Shown in pieces: positions 17,402-27,023 of a DNA stretch of 64,000 nt. This DNA comes from Exiguobacterium sp. s193 (GTDB taxonomy: Bacteria; Bacillota; Bacilli; Exiguobacteriales; Exiguobacteriaceae). The notes under the pieces were generated by a model. That model ran no database searches. It had not been told where the DNA came from and saw only the letters and a program-made list of their open reading frames with translations. Both the position numbers and the translations under genes were made by a program. Position 1 is the stretch's first letter; each line of letters begins with the position of its first letter. The stretch spans positions 372,001 to 436,000 of the forward strand of contig NZ_JACSMR010000002.1 in the NCBI RefSeq assembly GCF_018618755.1. Direction: 5' to 3'.

Positions 17402-18673
17402 TTGCAACAAGAGTTGAATACACCAAAAACTTCGACGCGACGTCTCGCGACGGTTTCTTTGATATTTATGGCAGTCGGTTTTTTTGTGTCGTTACCGTTT
17501 AAAGAAAATGCTTGGATTTTTTGGCTTCAGAGTGGTTTTGAAGCGGGACTCGTCGGTGGAATCGCCGATTGGTTTGCGATTACGGCGCTGTTTCGGCATC
17601 CACTCGGTCTAAAGATTCCCCATACGAATCTTTTGCCGAAAAATCGCGAGCGTGTCATCGAATCGATTGTCCAGATGCTTGAAAAAGATTTATTGAATAA
17701 AGAAAGTATCGTCGAAAAGTTACGTCATCAGACACTCGCCGATCATTTCATCAAGTTGTTACGCTCGATTGTACTCGTGCCTGCATTTCGGTCGACCGTG
17801 ACGGAGCTGCTCGTCGGCATCTTACGGAAGTTGCCGCGCGAATCGATCATCAAGGCGGTCGACGCACGGATTGTCGACATGATTGAGAAATATCCGGCGA
17901 AGAAACTCGCCGACCGGTTGATTGATTTAAACGACGAGCGCAAACTCGACGAGCTGGCGATTGATCAACTGCTCGGTTATGGTCAAAAACTGCTCCAAGA
18001 CCCGGTCATCCGCGATCAAATCGGACGCCTGGCCTATCAGGCGATGATCGATCAAGAAAAAAATACGTTCCTGCGGGTGACGGCGAAAACGGTCCAAAAA
18101 GTCTATTCGGAGGAACGACTCAGTCTTGTCATCCAAAGTGTCCTCTTGAGCGTGATTCAAGACATGAAACACGTCCACCATCCGAATCGACTGGCAATCA
18201 TCGATCACATTCGGCGTAACTTGGCACAGCTCGCACAAGACGATGTCCGCTTAGGGAAAATCGACGCGTGGAAGATGCAAGAAATCGGGCGGATCGATTT
18301 AGAACCGATCCTCGACCGCGCCTATACGTCAGGCATTGCGGAGCTTGAGGCGTATGTAGTGTCGGATGCGTTTTGGGAACAACGGGCCCTCCCGTTGATG
18401 TACCAGGCACTCGATGAGTGGGAACATCACCCGACGTTCAAAGATGAGAGTGACCGTTGGATGAAAAAACAACTCGTCCGGTTCGTCGACCAAAACCATG
18501 CCCGGATCGGTGGTCTCGTCCGTGAGAACTTGAACCGGTTCGATACAGACACATTGATCCACATGATTGAAGATAAAGTCGGCAGCGACTTGCAATGGAT
18601 TCGAGTCAACGGAGCGATTTGCGGATTCTTCATCGGTTTATTGTTAGGTGGAATCAAACTATTTTTCGCGTAA
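17402..18673 (+). CDS. DUF445 family membrane protein
   Basis: A 423-residue protein. N-terminal hydrophobic helix at about 15-30 and a conserved GFEAGLVGGIADWFAITALF segment (two parts, about 45-65) are typical of DUF445 (YjiN/YheB-like). A long alpha-helical body follows and a C-terminal transmembrane helix (ICGFFIGLLLGGIKLFF) ends the protein. The role is unknown; family members are envelope associated. TTG start at 17402 is supported by AAAAGGAGG. The stop is 14 bases from the next gene's ATG, so it is probably cotranscribed with the glycosylase. Confidence 0.85.
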   Translation: MQQELNTPKTSTRRLATVSLIFMAVGFFVSLPFKENAWIFWLQSGFEAGLVGGIADWFAITALFRHPLGLKIPHTNLLPKNRERVIESIVQMLEKDLLNKESIVEKLRHQTLADHFIKLLRSIVLVPAFRSTVTELLVGILRKLPRESIIKAVDARIVDMIEKYPAKKLADRLIDLNDERKLDELAIDQLLGYGQKLLQDPVIRDQIGRLAYQAMIDQEKNTFLRVTAKTVQKVYSEERLSLVIQSVLLSVIQDMKHVHHPNRLAIIDHIRRNLAQLAQDDVRLGKIDAWKMQEIGRIDLEPILDRAYTSGIAELEAYVVSDAFWEQRALPLMYQALDEWEHHPTFKDESDRWMKKQLVRFVDQNHARIGGLVRENLNRFDTDTLIHMIEDKVGSDLQWIRVNGAICGFFIGLLLGGIKLFFA

Positions 18674-18686
18674 AAGGAGACTTTTG

Positions 18687-19508
18687 ATGTGGCAACAGGA
18701 AGTGATTTTGACCTCGGATTATGATTTTGACGGCATCCGGACCCGACTGTTGAATGACGCGTTACAGCAACGGACAGGAGACGGTTTACGGGTTCCGATT
18801 CGTGTTGACGCCCAGCCTTGGATTGGTCAAATCGGGGCGAAAGACCGTCGGACGATCGTGCTGACAGGGGACGGACCGAAAGACGTGATGGTCGAAGCGA
18901 TGCAACGGCGGTTTCGCTTGAATGAACCGAACCCGTCGCACGAACTAAAGCAGACGACGCTTGCTCCGATTGTTGAAACGTTTGGTGCGGAACGGCTGGT
19001 GCTCGATGTCGATCCCTTTACGGCCTTGATACGGTCCATCATTCACCAGCAAATCAATCTGTCGTTCGCACGCGTCTTGACGGACCGGGTCTTTCGAACG
19101 TTCGGAACGACGATTGACGGCGTTGTTTTCCCGCCGACGCAAGCTGAACTGGCGGGTGCTTCGGAAGAACAACTACGGGCGCTGCAGCTATCGGGCCGTA
19201 AAGTCGATTATTTGTTACGGGCGGCGACCGCCGAACTCGATTTTGAACAACTCCGCCAGGCGAAAGATGCGGTCATCGCGGAACAATTGATTGCCTTAAA
19301 AGGCGTCGGTCCCTGGACGGTCCAAAATGTGTTGATGTTCGGATACGGACGGAGTGATTTATTTCCGTCGTCCGACATCGGAATCTTACGGGCGTTCGAA
19401 CGCTTGAACGGCGAGCGTCCGACTGTCAATGAAGCGATGGTTCTCGCCGAACAATTCGCCCCGTACCGCAGTCACGCTGCTTACTTATTGTGGCGTTCGA
19501 TTGAATAA
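18687..19508 (+). CDS. AlkA-like DNA-3-methyladenine glycosylase (HhH-GPD)
   Basis: A 273-residue base-excision glycosylase of the AlkA type that removes alkylated purines. N-terminal beta domain (1-100); HhH-GPD core from about 105 (IRSIIHQQINLSFA) with the hairpin LKGVGPWTVQN and the catalytic Asp in FPSSDIGIL. AAAAGGAGA (about 18673) fixes the ATG at 18687 rather than the upstream 18648 start. It sits next to DUF445 and before mutSL; the window also carries an alkyltransferase-like protein (46085), so alkylation repair appears twice. Confidence 0.88.
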   Translation: MWQQEVILTSDYDFDGIRTRLLNDALQQRTGDGLRVPIRVDAQPWIGQIGAKDRRTIVLTGDGPKDVMVEAMQRRFRLNEPNPSHELKQTTLAPIVETFGAERLVLDVDPFTALIRSIIHQQINLSFARVLTDRVFRTFGTTIDGVVFPPTQAELAGASEEQLRALQLSGRKVDYLLRAATAELDFEQLRQAKDAVIAEQLIALKGVGPWTVQNVLMFGYGRSDLFPSSDIGILRAFERLNGERPTVNEAMVLAEQFAPYRSHAAYLLWRSIE

Positions 19509-19518
19509 GGAACAATTC

Positions 19519-19547
19519 TTGTCACCCTCTAGTGAGAACGGTATAAT
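19519..19547 (+). promoter_or_regulatory. ricA promoter
   Basis: TTGTCA (19519-19524) and perfect TATAAT (19542-19547) with a 17-base spacer. The transcript would carry an 70-base leader before ricA. Confidence 0.85.
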
Positions 19548-19626
19548 GAATGCGACAGAACGAGTCATCGTTCGCAGAAACGACGAGTAGCGGTCTGACC
19601 GCTCGACATAGAGGGGACGAATGTGT

Positions 19627-20058
19627 ATGTATACAGATGAACAAATCATCGAAAAAGCAAATGAAATCGCTAAAATGATTTCTGAAACATCAGAAGTGGA
19701 ACGCTTTAAAGCAGCCGAAGCCAACATCAATGGCAATGAAAAAGTCCAAAAGATGATGAAGCAAATCAAGTTCCTCCAAAAAGAAGCAGTCAATTGCCAG
19801 CACTACGGAAAAACCGAGGCACTCGCACGTGTCGAAGCAAAACTGGATAAATTATTTGCTGAGCTTGATGAAATGCCGGTCGTCCAACAGTTCCAAGAGT
19901 CACAAGAAGAAGTCAACGGCTTACTTCAGTACATCACGGTGACGATTTCGAACGGGATTACGGATCAAATCATCGAAGCAACAGATGGCGATGTCTTAGC
20001 TGGAAAAACCGGCAGTGGCATGGAAGCTGAAAACAAAAGCGGCGGTTGCGGCTATTAA
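19627..20058 (+). CDS. ricA: RicA (YmcA), Fe-S RNA-processing accessory protein
   Basis: A 143-residue YlbF/YmcA-family helical protein, the same length as B. subtilis YmcA (IAKMISETSEVERFKAAEA; NCQHYGKTEAL; GDVLAGKTGS). Cysteines in NCQHYGK and the C-terminal GGCGY fit the cluster ligands of the RicA-RicF-RicT complex, which steers RNase Y processing and affects competence, biofilm and sporulation phosphorelay. Start: AGGGG (19612-19616) suits the second ATG (19627) better than 19621. In Bacillus it lies between miaB and cotE/mutS; here both are missing. Confidence 0.92.
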   Translation: MYTDEQIIEKANEIAKMISETSEVERFKAAEANINGNEKVQKMMKQIKFLQKEAVNCQHYGKTEALARVEAKLDKLFAELDEMPVVQQFQESQEEVNGLLQYITVTISNGITDQIIEATDGDVLAGKTGSGMEAENKSGGCGY

Positions 20059-20076
20059 TCAATGAAATGAATGGGG

Positions 20077-20104
20077 AAGCCGACGGAAATCCGTCGGCTT
20101 TTTC
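20077..20104 (+). terminator. Terminator between ricA and mutS
   Basis: AAGCCGACGG, loop AAAT, CCGTCGGCTT, T run. A perfect 10-bp stem. Confidence 0.9.
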
Positions 20105-20122
20105 TACGAATGAGGTGGAAAG

Positions 20123-22657
20123 ATGGAAGCAGTACACAATACACCAATGATGAAACAATATTTTTCAATTAAGGCAGATTACCCCGATGCCTTTTTATTT
20201 TACCGATTAGGTGATTTTTATGAATTGTTTTTTGACGATGCAAAACAAGTGGCGCATGAACTGGAACTGACGTTGACGGCGAAGAACGGGAAAAATGCTG
20301 AACATCCGATTCCGATGTGCGGTGTCCCGCATCATGCGGCGAACGGTTACATCGAACAGTTGATTGAACGGGGATACAAAGTCGCGTTATGTGACCAAGT
20401 CGAAGATCCGAAGCTGACGAAAGGCCTTGTTAAGCGGGAAGTCATTCAAGTCATCACGCCGGGTACACTGATGTCGTCCCTGACGGAAAAGGAAAACCGT
20501 TATCTTGTTGCCGTGACGGAACAAGAAGGACGGTTCGGGATTGCCCGCGGGGATGTTTCGACAGGCGAAAGTGCCTTGACGAGTGTCCGGTCGCTTGACG
20601 CCGTCATCAAGGAACTGAGTATCATTTTGCCGCGGGAAATCGTCGTCACGAATCCGGAGCACGTTGCAGCATTACAGTCGTTACGGATTCCATTGACAGA
20701 AAGCACGCGTCGCGAAAGTCACCCGCATGGTGACCGGGCAATCGATGCAGCACAAGCGGATGCGTTCGCTGTCCTTTATGCCTACATGCATGATACGCAA
20801 AAACGTGCCTTGTCGCACTTGCAACCGGCGCTTGTGTACGAAGCGACGGACTTCATGCAGCTCGAGCCGAATACGGTCAAAAACCTGGAACTTGTCCGGT
20901 CAGCGCGAACCGGGGATAAAAAGGGTTCGTTGCTAGGATTACTCGACATCACGGGAACCGCGATGGGCGGCCGGATGCTTAAGCGGTGGCTTGAAAAACC
21001 ACTCCTGTCGGAACAGACGATTACGGAGCGGCTTGATGCGGTCGAAGAACTGCTTGGCCACTACTTTGAGCGTCAACAGTTGAAAGATACGTTAAAGGAA
21101 GTCTACGACCTCGAGCGACTTGTCGCGAAAGTCGGCTATGGCACAGCTTCTGCCCGTGATCTCGTCCAGCTGAAAACGACATTACGGCTGATTCCGCGGA
21201 TACAGGCAGCGCTCGAAGAACTGCTCAGCCAGCGTCTCGGTCAATTGGCGCTTGGGCTAGATCCGCATGACGAGTTAATAGCGTTACTTGATGCGGCATT
21301 CGTCGAAGCCCCACCGATTTCAACGAAAGACGGCGGCATGATCCGGACGGGCTTTAACGCCGAGCTCGATGAACTGTTGACCGCTTCAAAAGACGGCAAG
21401 ACGTGGCTTGCGACACTTGAAGCGAGTGAACGGCAGGCGACGGGGATTAAAACGTTAAAGATCGGCTACAACCGTGTGTTCGGGTATTACATCGAAGTCT
21501 CACGGGCTAACGCGAAGTTGCTCCCAGAAGGACGCTACGAACGAAAACAGACGCTTGCGAATGCCGAGCGTTACATTACGCCGGAACTGAAAGAAAAAGA
21601 GGCATTGATTCTCGGCGCGGAAGAAAAAAGTATCACGATGGAATATGAACTCTTCTGTGGTGTCCGTGACCAAGTCAAAACACACATTGAGAGTTTGCAA
21701 CGGGTCAGCCGCCGGATTGCGGAACTCGACGTCCTCGTCGCGCTCGCGGAAATCGCGGAAACGCACGATTACGTTCGTCCGGTGACGACGAATGGTCGAA
21801 GCGTAGCGATCGAAGACGGGCGTCACCCGGTCATCGAAACGGTCTTACCGCGTGGTGAATACGTTGCAAACGGGATTGCGCTAGACGAAGCACGGGAAAT
21901 GTTATTGATCACGGGACCAAACATGTCCGGTAAATCAACATACATGCGTCAGTTTGCCTTAATTGCCTTACTCCACCAAATCGGTTCGTTCGTTCCGGCA
22001 TCGCGGGCAGAACTTCCCGTTTTCGATCAAATCTTTACCCGGATCGGGGCAGCGGATGATTTAGTCAGTGGACAATCGACGTTCATGGTCGAGATGGTCG
22101 AGACGCAAGAGGCCTTGACACGGGCAACGGACCGGTCACTCATCTTACTAGATGAAATCGGACGGGGGACGTCGACTTATGACGGAATGGCACTCGCCCA
22201 AGCGATTGTCGAGCACATTGCTGACTCAGTCGGCGCGAAAACGCTTTTCTCGACCCACTACCATGAGTTGACGGTGCTTGAAGAAACGATTGCGAAGCTT
22301 GCGAACGTCCACGTCCGCGCCGTCGAACAAAACGGACGCGTCGTGTTCTTGCATGAAGTCCGGGACGGGAAAGCCGATCAATCGTACGGAATCCATGTCG
22401 CACGGCTCGCAGATTTACCGGAAACTTTGATTACGCGAGCAGAGGTCCTGTTGTCAGAGTTCGAACAAGCCGATCAAGTCGTCAAACCACCGGCCGATAT
22501 CCCGGCACCTGCCGTGAAGGAATCCGTCGATCAGATGAGCCTGTTTGCAGAACCGGACCCTGTCAAGGAGACGGTCGCAACACTGGACTTAATCAACATG
22601 ACACCACTCGATGCACTCAATACGTTGTATCGGTTGCAAGCAGAAGCAAGAAAGTGA
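20123..22657 (+). CDS. mutS: DNA mismatch repair ATPase MutS
   Basis: An 844-residue MutS. The mismatch-reading Phe-X-Glu is Phe32-Tyr33-Glu34 in GDFYELF. Connector, lever and clamp domains follow. The ABC-type ATPase has Walker [10 protein letters not shown] at about 598, Walker B ([15 protein letters not shown]) and [11 protein letters not shown]-terminal DQMSLF-like beta-clamp-binding peptide is visible (VDQMSLF, about 795). It recognises mispairs and recruits MutL. GAGGTGG is 5 bases from the ATG. mutL follows after 11 bases. Confidence 0.98.
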   Translation: MEAVHNTPMMKQYFSIKADYPDAFLFYRLGDFYELFFDDAKQVAHELELTLTAKNGKNAEHPIPMCGVPHHAANGYIEQLIERGYKVALCDQVEDPKLTKGLVKREVIQVITPGTLMSSLTEKENRYLVAVTEQEGRFGIARGDVSTGESALTSVRSLDAVIKELSIILPREIVVTNPEHVAALQSLRIPLTESTRRESHPHGDRAIDAAQADAFAVLYAYMHDTQKRALSHLQPALVYEATDFMQLEPNTVKNLELVRSARTGDKKGSLLGLLDITGTAMGGRMLKRWLEKPLLSEQTITERLDAVEELLGHYFERQQLKDTLKEVYDLERLVAKVGYGTASARDLVQLKTTLRLIPRIQAALEELLSQRLGQLALGLDPHDELIALLDAAFVEAPPISTKDGGMIRTGFNAELDELLTASKDGKTWLATLEASERQATGIKTLKIGYNRVFGYYIEVSRANAKLLPEGRYERKQTLANAERYITPELKEKEALILGAEEKSITMEYELFCGVRDQVKTHIESLQRVSRRIAELDVLVALAEIAETHDYVRPVTTNGRSVAIEDGRHPVIETVLPRGEYVANGIALDEAREMLLITGPNMSGKSTYMRQFALIALLHQIGSFVPASRAELPVFDQIFTRIGAADDLVSGQSTFMVEMVETQEALTRATDRSLILLDEIGRGTSTYDGMALAQAIVEHIADSVGAKTLFSTHYHELTVLEETIAKLANVHVRAVEQNGRVVFLHEVRDGKADQSYGIHVARLADLPETLITRAEVLLSEFEQADQVVKPPADIPAPAVKESVDQMSLFAEPDPVKETVATLDLINMTPLDALNTLYRLQAEARK

Positions 22658-22668
22658 GGAGATAAGGG

Positions 22669-24477
22669 ATGGGCATCATTCGTGAATTATCGGATTCGTT
22701 AGCGAACCGGATTGCGGCGGGAGAAGTCGTCGAGCGACCGGCTTCCGTCGTCAAGGAGCTCGTCGAAAATGCACTCGATGCCGGAGCGACACAAGTCGAT
22801 GTCGAACTTGAAGAAGCAGGGATGAAACGGATGACGATTCGTGATAACGGACACGGATTTTATCCGGACGATGCGGAACTCGCTTTCGTCCGTCATGCGA
22901 CGAGTAAGATTAAGGATGAACACGATTTATTCCGGATTAAGACACTCGGATTCCGCGGCGAGGCGTTAGCCTCGATTGCGTCCGTCAGTAAAGTCACATT
23001 GAAGACGAAGCGGGCCGATCAAGAAGGGGTCCAATTGATTCTCGAATACGGAACATTACTCGAGCGTTTGGCTAGTGCGATGAACCGCGGAACAGAGCTG
23101 ACGGTCGAACACTTATTCTTTAATACACCAGCGCGGCTGAAGTATTTGAAGACGACACATACGGAACTTGCGGCGATCACGGATGTTTTGAACCGGATGG
23201 CGTTCGCCCACCCGGAGGTCAAGTTCCGTGCCGTCCATGAAGGAAAAATGTTGATCCAGACAAATGGTTCCGGAGACGTCCGGCAAGCCTTAGCGAGCGT
23301 CTACGGACATCAGACGATCCAAGGGACGCTTGTTGCGACAGCATCAAACGCAGATTATCAATTGACGTGTCATCTTGTTAAACCGGAAGTCACGCGGGCG
23401 TCAAAAAACTACATCACCTTGATTCTAAACGGACGATCGGTCAAAAACTTTGCCTTATCGCAAGCCGTCCTGAATGGGTACCATACGCTGCTGCCGATCG
23501 GTCGTTTTCCGATTGCCGTCATCGAGGTGACGATGGACCCGCTATTGATTGATGTCAACGTCCACCCGGCAAAACGGGAAGTCCGTTTGTCGAAGGAAGC
23601 GGAGCTATGTCAATTGATTCAAGAGACGATTCGGATGACACTCAGTCGCGAGACATTGATTCCGCAAGTGACGAAACCAAAACCGAAAAAAGACCCGAGT
23701 GCTCAGGAACGGCTCGACTTCTCGTACAGTGTTGATCCGGTCGAAGAAACGTCGTCGCGTGCAGTCTGGAACTACCCGATTCCAAAACGCGAAGCCGTTC
23801 ACGAGCCAGAAGAGCGACCGGCTGATCGAGCAGACAGTTTTGAAGGGGAGCAACGGGAAGAAGCGAACGTTCGACAACCGGAGGACACTCGACCGAAGTT
23901 TCCCCATCTCGATGTCATCGGTCAACTGCACTCGTCTTATATCGTCTGTTCCGGCGAGGACGGGATGTATTTGATTGATCAACATGCTGCCCAGGAGCGC
24001 ATCAAGTATGAAACGTACAAAGTGATGTTTGGCCGTCCGCTTGAGCAACAACAGCAACTGTTATTGCCGTATACGTTTGAAGTCTCGTCTGACGATATGA
24101 AACGAATGGAGGAAGCCTTACCGTTACTGCTCGAAGTCGGAATTGAGTTGGAAGCGTTTGGCCCACAAAGCTTCATCGTCCGTGAAGTGCCGACCTGGTT
24201 CCCATCACACCGTCAGGAAGAAACGATTCAAGAGCTAATGGATGAAGCGTTGGTAAAACAAAAAGTCGATATCGAACAGTACCGGGAAGATGCGGCGATC
24301 ATGATGGCCTGCAAAAAATCCATCAAAGCGAATCATCCGTTAAATGAAGAGATGATGCGACGGTTGATCGTCGACCTGTCACAAACCGAGATGCCGTTCA
24401 CGTGTCCACACGGTCGACCGGTCATCATCGAATGGACGACGTATGAACTGGAGAAATTGTTTAAACGGGTGATGTGA
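22669..24477 (+). CDS. mutL: DNA mismatch repair endonuclease MutL
   Basis: A 602-residue MutL. The GHKL ATPase N-terminus has VVERPASVVKELVENALDAG (two parts), DNGHGF and FRGEALASIASV. The C-terminal endonuclease has DQHAAQERI(X2)E and the metal-binding FTCPHGRP. Nicking-type MutL is expected in bacteria without MutH. TGAGGAG precedes the ATG, and the gene is coupled to mutS in a two-gene unit. Confidence 0.98.
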   Translation: MGIIRELSDSLANRIAAGEVVERPASVVKELVENALDAGATQVDVELEEAGMKRMTIRDNGHGFYPDDAELAFVRHATSKIKDEHDLFRIKTLGFRGEALASIASVSKVTLKTKRADQEGVQLILEYGTLLERLASAMNRGTELTVEHLFFNTPARLKYLKTTHTELAAITDVLNRMAFAHPEVKFRAVHEGKMLIQTNGSGDVRQALASVYGHQTIQGTLVATASNADYQLTCHLVKPEVTRASKNYITLILNGRSVKNFALSQAVLNGYHTLLPIGRFPIAVIEVTMDPLLIDVNVHPAKREVRLSKEAELCQLIQETIRMTLSRETLIPQVTKPKPKKDPSAQERLDFSYSVDPVEETSSRAVWNYPIPKREAVHEPEERPADRADSFEGEQREEANVRQPEDTRPKFPHLDVIGQLHSSYIVCSGEDGMYLIDQHAAQERIKYETYKVMFGRPLEQQQQLLLPYTFEVSSDDMKRMEEALPLLLEVGIELEAFGPQSFIVREVPTWFPSHRQEETIQELMDEALVKQKVDIEQYREDAAIMMACKKSIKANHPLNEEMMRRLIVDLSQTEMPFTCPHGRPVIIEWTTYELEKLFKRVM

Positions 24478-24522
24478 GAAGACGATTTGCCCATCGTAAA
24501 CGAAAAAAATCTGCCTAAACAG

Positions 24523-24564
24523 CGCCGATGATTCCGTATGAAAAATGGAATTATCGGTGTTTTA
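24523..24564 (+). terminator. mutSL terminator
   Basis: CGCCGATGATTCC pairs with GGAATTATCGGTG (G-U pairs included), followed by TTTTATA. Confidence 0.65.
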
Positions 24565-24620
24565 TATGTCATGGTCTATCCCGTCAAATACCGGCTGTCT
24601 AAGCATAGTGTTAGGCAATA

Positions 24621-24675
24621 ACAGCTTCTTTTTTTCGTTGCTTGCCCGCCTCTTATCATCGCGTGAAAACGCGCT
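24621..24675 (+). repeat. Truncated copy (A') of the structured intergenic repeat
   Basis: AGCTTCTTTTTTTCGTTGCTT is the 5' edge of the repeat family. It is joined directly to GCCCGCCTCTTA and a GCGT-GAAA-ACGC hairpin that match the region just before the CCCGTAGGAGTC box of the full copies. The central hairpin and 3' domain are missing. It lies immediately upstream of full copy A, so a tandem arrangement once existed. Confidence 0.65.
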
Positions 24676-24678
24676 CAG

Positions 24679-25055
24679 GCTGTAGACAAAGTGCCATCGG
24701 GAGATCAAGCGTCTGTTTTCGTTGCTTTCCTCGGGCGAGGCGCAAGCCGTTGCTCCTTCGTCCTAACGGACAACGAGCAGGGTCTTGCCTGCCTCTAAAA
24801 GTGCGTTAAAAACGCACTTTTCCCCGTAGGAGTCAACGAAACGTGACGCTTTTTAGGAAATACCGTGAGGGAAAGCCAGTCATGCAGACGGTTTAGGGCG
24901 CAATCCGTCTCGAATCGCTTAGAACCGCGAAAAGCAATCGGTCGCGACCCTGCAGCTTTGCTGTAGCGGCGCGGAAGATTGCCGCTTTGAAGACGAGGCG
25001 AGACAGGGAAGCGCGACCGGATTGTCTCTCGTTATCGCATGTTCACGCTTCATAC
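24679..25055 (+). repeat. Structured intergenic repeat, copy A
   Basis: Full-length member of a family with copies at 41039, 45712 and 56456. Core 24711-24856: an outer stem (AGCGTC...TTTCGTTG with CAACGAAA...GACGCT) encloses a long hairpin (GAGGC-GCAAG-CC with GG-CTTGC-GCCTC, tipped by GCTC/GAGC) and a small hairpin AGTGCGT/ACGCACT. CCCGTAGGAGTCAACG follows. A 3' domain to about 25055 has AGACGG/CCGTCT and CGCGA/TCGCG hairpins. It has no convincing coding frame. With A' it fills most of the 754-base gap between mutL and the lrgA-like gene. Confidence 0.8.
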
Positions 25056-25231
25056 ACGTCTGTCTGTTCAAGAACAGTTCTTCGTCTTTAAAGCTGTCGT
25101 GCATCAAGAAGTGTCCCTTCAATTCATGTGAGAACGATTACATCAACTAATTTGACTCATTTCATTGATTGTTCACAAACAGAAGCGGATAATGAACAGT
25201 GAATTCGGTTCATACAAGGGGAAAAGGAATT

Positions 25232-25621
25232 ATGTCTACAAAAATGCGCGCACTTCTTTCATTGATTGGGCAAGTGATACTGATCACTTGTTTTGCGACA
25301 ATCGGTGAACTGATCAGTAAAAGCTTTGACTTAGCGTTACCGGGGAATATCGTCGGACTTTTGTTGCTCTATTTAGCGCTCAAGGCAAAAATCGTCCAAG
25401 TCAAACACGTTGAACGGGGCGGCCGGCTGTTGCTGCTCATCATGCCGTTGTTCTTCGTTCCGGCATTGTCGGGAATCATGGACTATACGGCATTCTTACG
25501 CCAGTATGGCCTGCAGGTCGTATTGATTGTCATCATGAGTAGCTTGCTGACGCTCGTCGGTTCTGCGTACATCGTCGATCGGCTCGCCCACCGGAAAGAC
25601 GAGGTGACGCCACGTGATTAA
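25232..25621 (+). CDS. lrgA: CidA/LrgA-family holin-like membrane protein
   Basis: A 129-residue protein with about four transmembrane helices (LIGQVILITCFATIGELI; NIVGLLLLYLALK; LLLLIMPLFFVPALSGIM; VVLIVIMSSLLTLVGSAYIV). This is the CidA/LrgA type that modulates murein hydrolase activity or metabolite export with its B partner. GGGGAAAAGGA sets the ATG at 25232; the frame is open from 25199. It overlaps lrgB by 8 bases. No LysR or LytSR regulator is adjacent. Confidence 0.87.
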   Translation: MSTKMRALLSLIGQVILITCFATIGELISKSFDLALPGNIVGLLLLYLALKAKIVQVKHVERGGRLLLLIMPLFFVPALSGIMDYTAFLRQYGLQVVLIVIMSSLLTLVGSAYIVDRLAHRKDEVTPRD

Positions 25622-26294
25622 GGCACTCTTTTGGTTGATTCTGACGATTGTCATCTTTTTGATCGGGTTTGCCGGATATCGGCGGTATCCGCGTGTCTGG
25701 ACGTTACCGATTTTGACGGTGACGGCAGCGATGATTTTGATTTTGTCACTGACGGGTGTCTCCCACGCGACCTATATGACGGGCGGGCAATACTTGACGA
25801 AAATGCTCGGTCCTGCAATCACCGCCTTCGCGATTCCGCTTTATACGGTCCGTCACCACGTCCGGCGTTTTTTACCGGAAATCGGGCTAGGGGTCGTCAT
25901 CGGGACGAGCATCGCCTTGACGTCAGATATCCTGTTCGGACTGTTGTTACATCTCGGACGGACGACGAATCTGGCACTGCTCCCGAAATCCGTCACGTTG
26001 CCCGTCGCCTTGTCGATTTCTGAGCGTTCGGGTGGAACGGCGACCTTAACCGCGACGTTCGTCCTGATGACAGGGCTCGTCGGTTCACTCGTCGGTCCAC
26101 GCTTGATGACGGGATTAAAGATTCGTCACTTCGTCAGTCGGGGTGTCGGACTGGCTTCGATTGCCCATGTCATGGGTGCAACGAAATCGATGACACTCGA
26201 CCAGCGGGAGGGGGCGGTCGGGTTGCTGACGATGGTGCTGACGGCGATTTTTGCGAGCATCCTTGCCCCCTTCATCATCCGCTTCATTTATTAA
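25614..26294 (+). CDS. lrgB: CidB/LrgB-family membrane protein
   Basis: A 226-residue LrgB family protein with several membrane helices and the conserved LLPKSVTLPVALSISERSGG (two parts) and IAHVMGATKSMTLD regions. It acts with the upstream LrgA-like protein; plant and bacterial relatives move glycolate or pyruvate, so transport is possible. It starts with GTG overlapping the lrgA stop, a sign of translational coupling. Confidence 0.88.
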   Translation: MIKALFWLILTIVIFLIGFAGYRRYPRVWTLPILTVTAAMILILSLTGVSHATYMTGGQYLTKMLGPAITAFAIPLYTVRHHVRRFLPEIGLGVVIGTSIALTSDILFGLLLHLGRTTNLALLPKSVTLPVALSISERSGGTATLTATFVLMTGLVGSLVGPRLMTGLKIRHFVSRGVGLASIAHVMGATKSMTLDQREGAVGLLTMVLTAIFASILAPFIIRFIY

Positions 26295-26299
26295 CAGGC

Positions 26300-26341
26300 A
26301 AAAAGTCGTCCGACGGTTGAAACCGGCGGGACGGCTTTTTC
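26300..26341 (+). terminator. lrgAB terminator
   Basis: AAAAGTCGTCC pairs with GGACGGCTTTT around a GC-rich loop, T run to 26340. Confidence 0.85.
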
Positions 26342-26382
26342 GTATGTACATCATGCTAGGGGACAGGGGAGACGGGGAAATC

Positions 26383-26933
26383 ATGATTATCTGGATTAAC
26401 GGAACATTTGGAGTCGGAAAAACGACGGCGGCTAAGGGATTACAAAATAGAATACCGGAATCTGTAATCTTCGATCCGGAATCAGTCGGTCAATTGTTAA
26501 GAGAACAAATCCCGTCGACACGCATGTACGGTGATTTCCAAGATGAACCGTTGTGGCGGGAACTGACACGGATGCTTCTCGAACAGAGTGATCAATCCGG
26601 CGAGCGGACGATGATTGTACCGATGACGGTGACGAACCCGGTCTATTTTGATGAAATCGTCGGTGAATTAAGACGGCGGGGCACCTCGTCCATCATGTTT
26701 CATTAATGGCTTCTGCGACTACCGTCAAACGACGTTTACTTCGGCGATTCGAACGACCGGATTCCTGGGGAGGACGGCAGGCCGAGGCCCGTATTCAAGC
26801 ATTGTCTGATCCGCTTTTCAATCAACACATCGAGACAGATCAACTGACGAAGCAAGGTGTCGTTGATGCGATTCTGTTAAGTTGTGACCTGCATGTAGCA
26901 CCGCCACGTCGTAAACGTATCTTTTATGATTGA
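26383..26933 (+). pseudogene. TmrB-like P-loop kinase, frameshifted
   Basis: The first part (26383-26706) begins MIIWINGTFGVGKTTAA with a P-loop and continues like tunicamycin-resistance protein TmrB (FDPESVGQLLREQIP; MIVPMTVTNPVYFDEIVGELRRRG). It then stops at FH. Read one frame over, the DNA from about 26682 continues the homology (HLVHHVSLMAS, then TVKRRLLRRFERPDSWGGRQ) to a stop at 26931-26933. The break falls at the GGGG run 26678-26681: restoring one G joins the two frames into about 183 residues. This is a real mutation or a homopolymer sequencing error. The pieces may still be joined by slippage. Confidence 0.78.
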
Positions 26934-27023
26934 TTCACCCGAATTCAGGGAATTAACAGGAAGATACGAGATGGGTTAAAGACATCCCTGTATTTTTATG
27001 AATATAAGTAGGGGGATTTTTTT

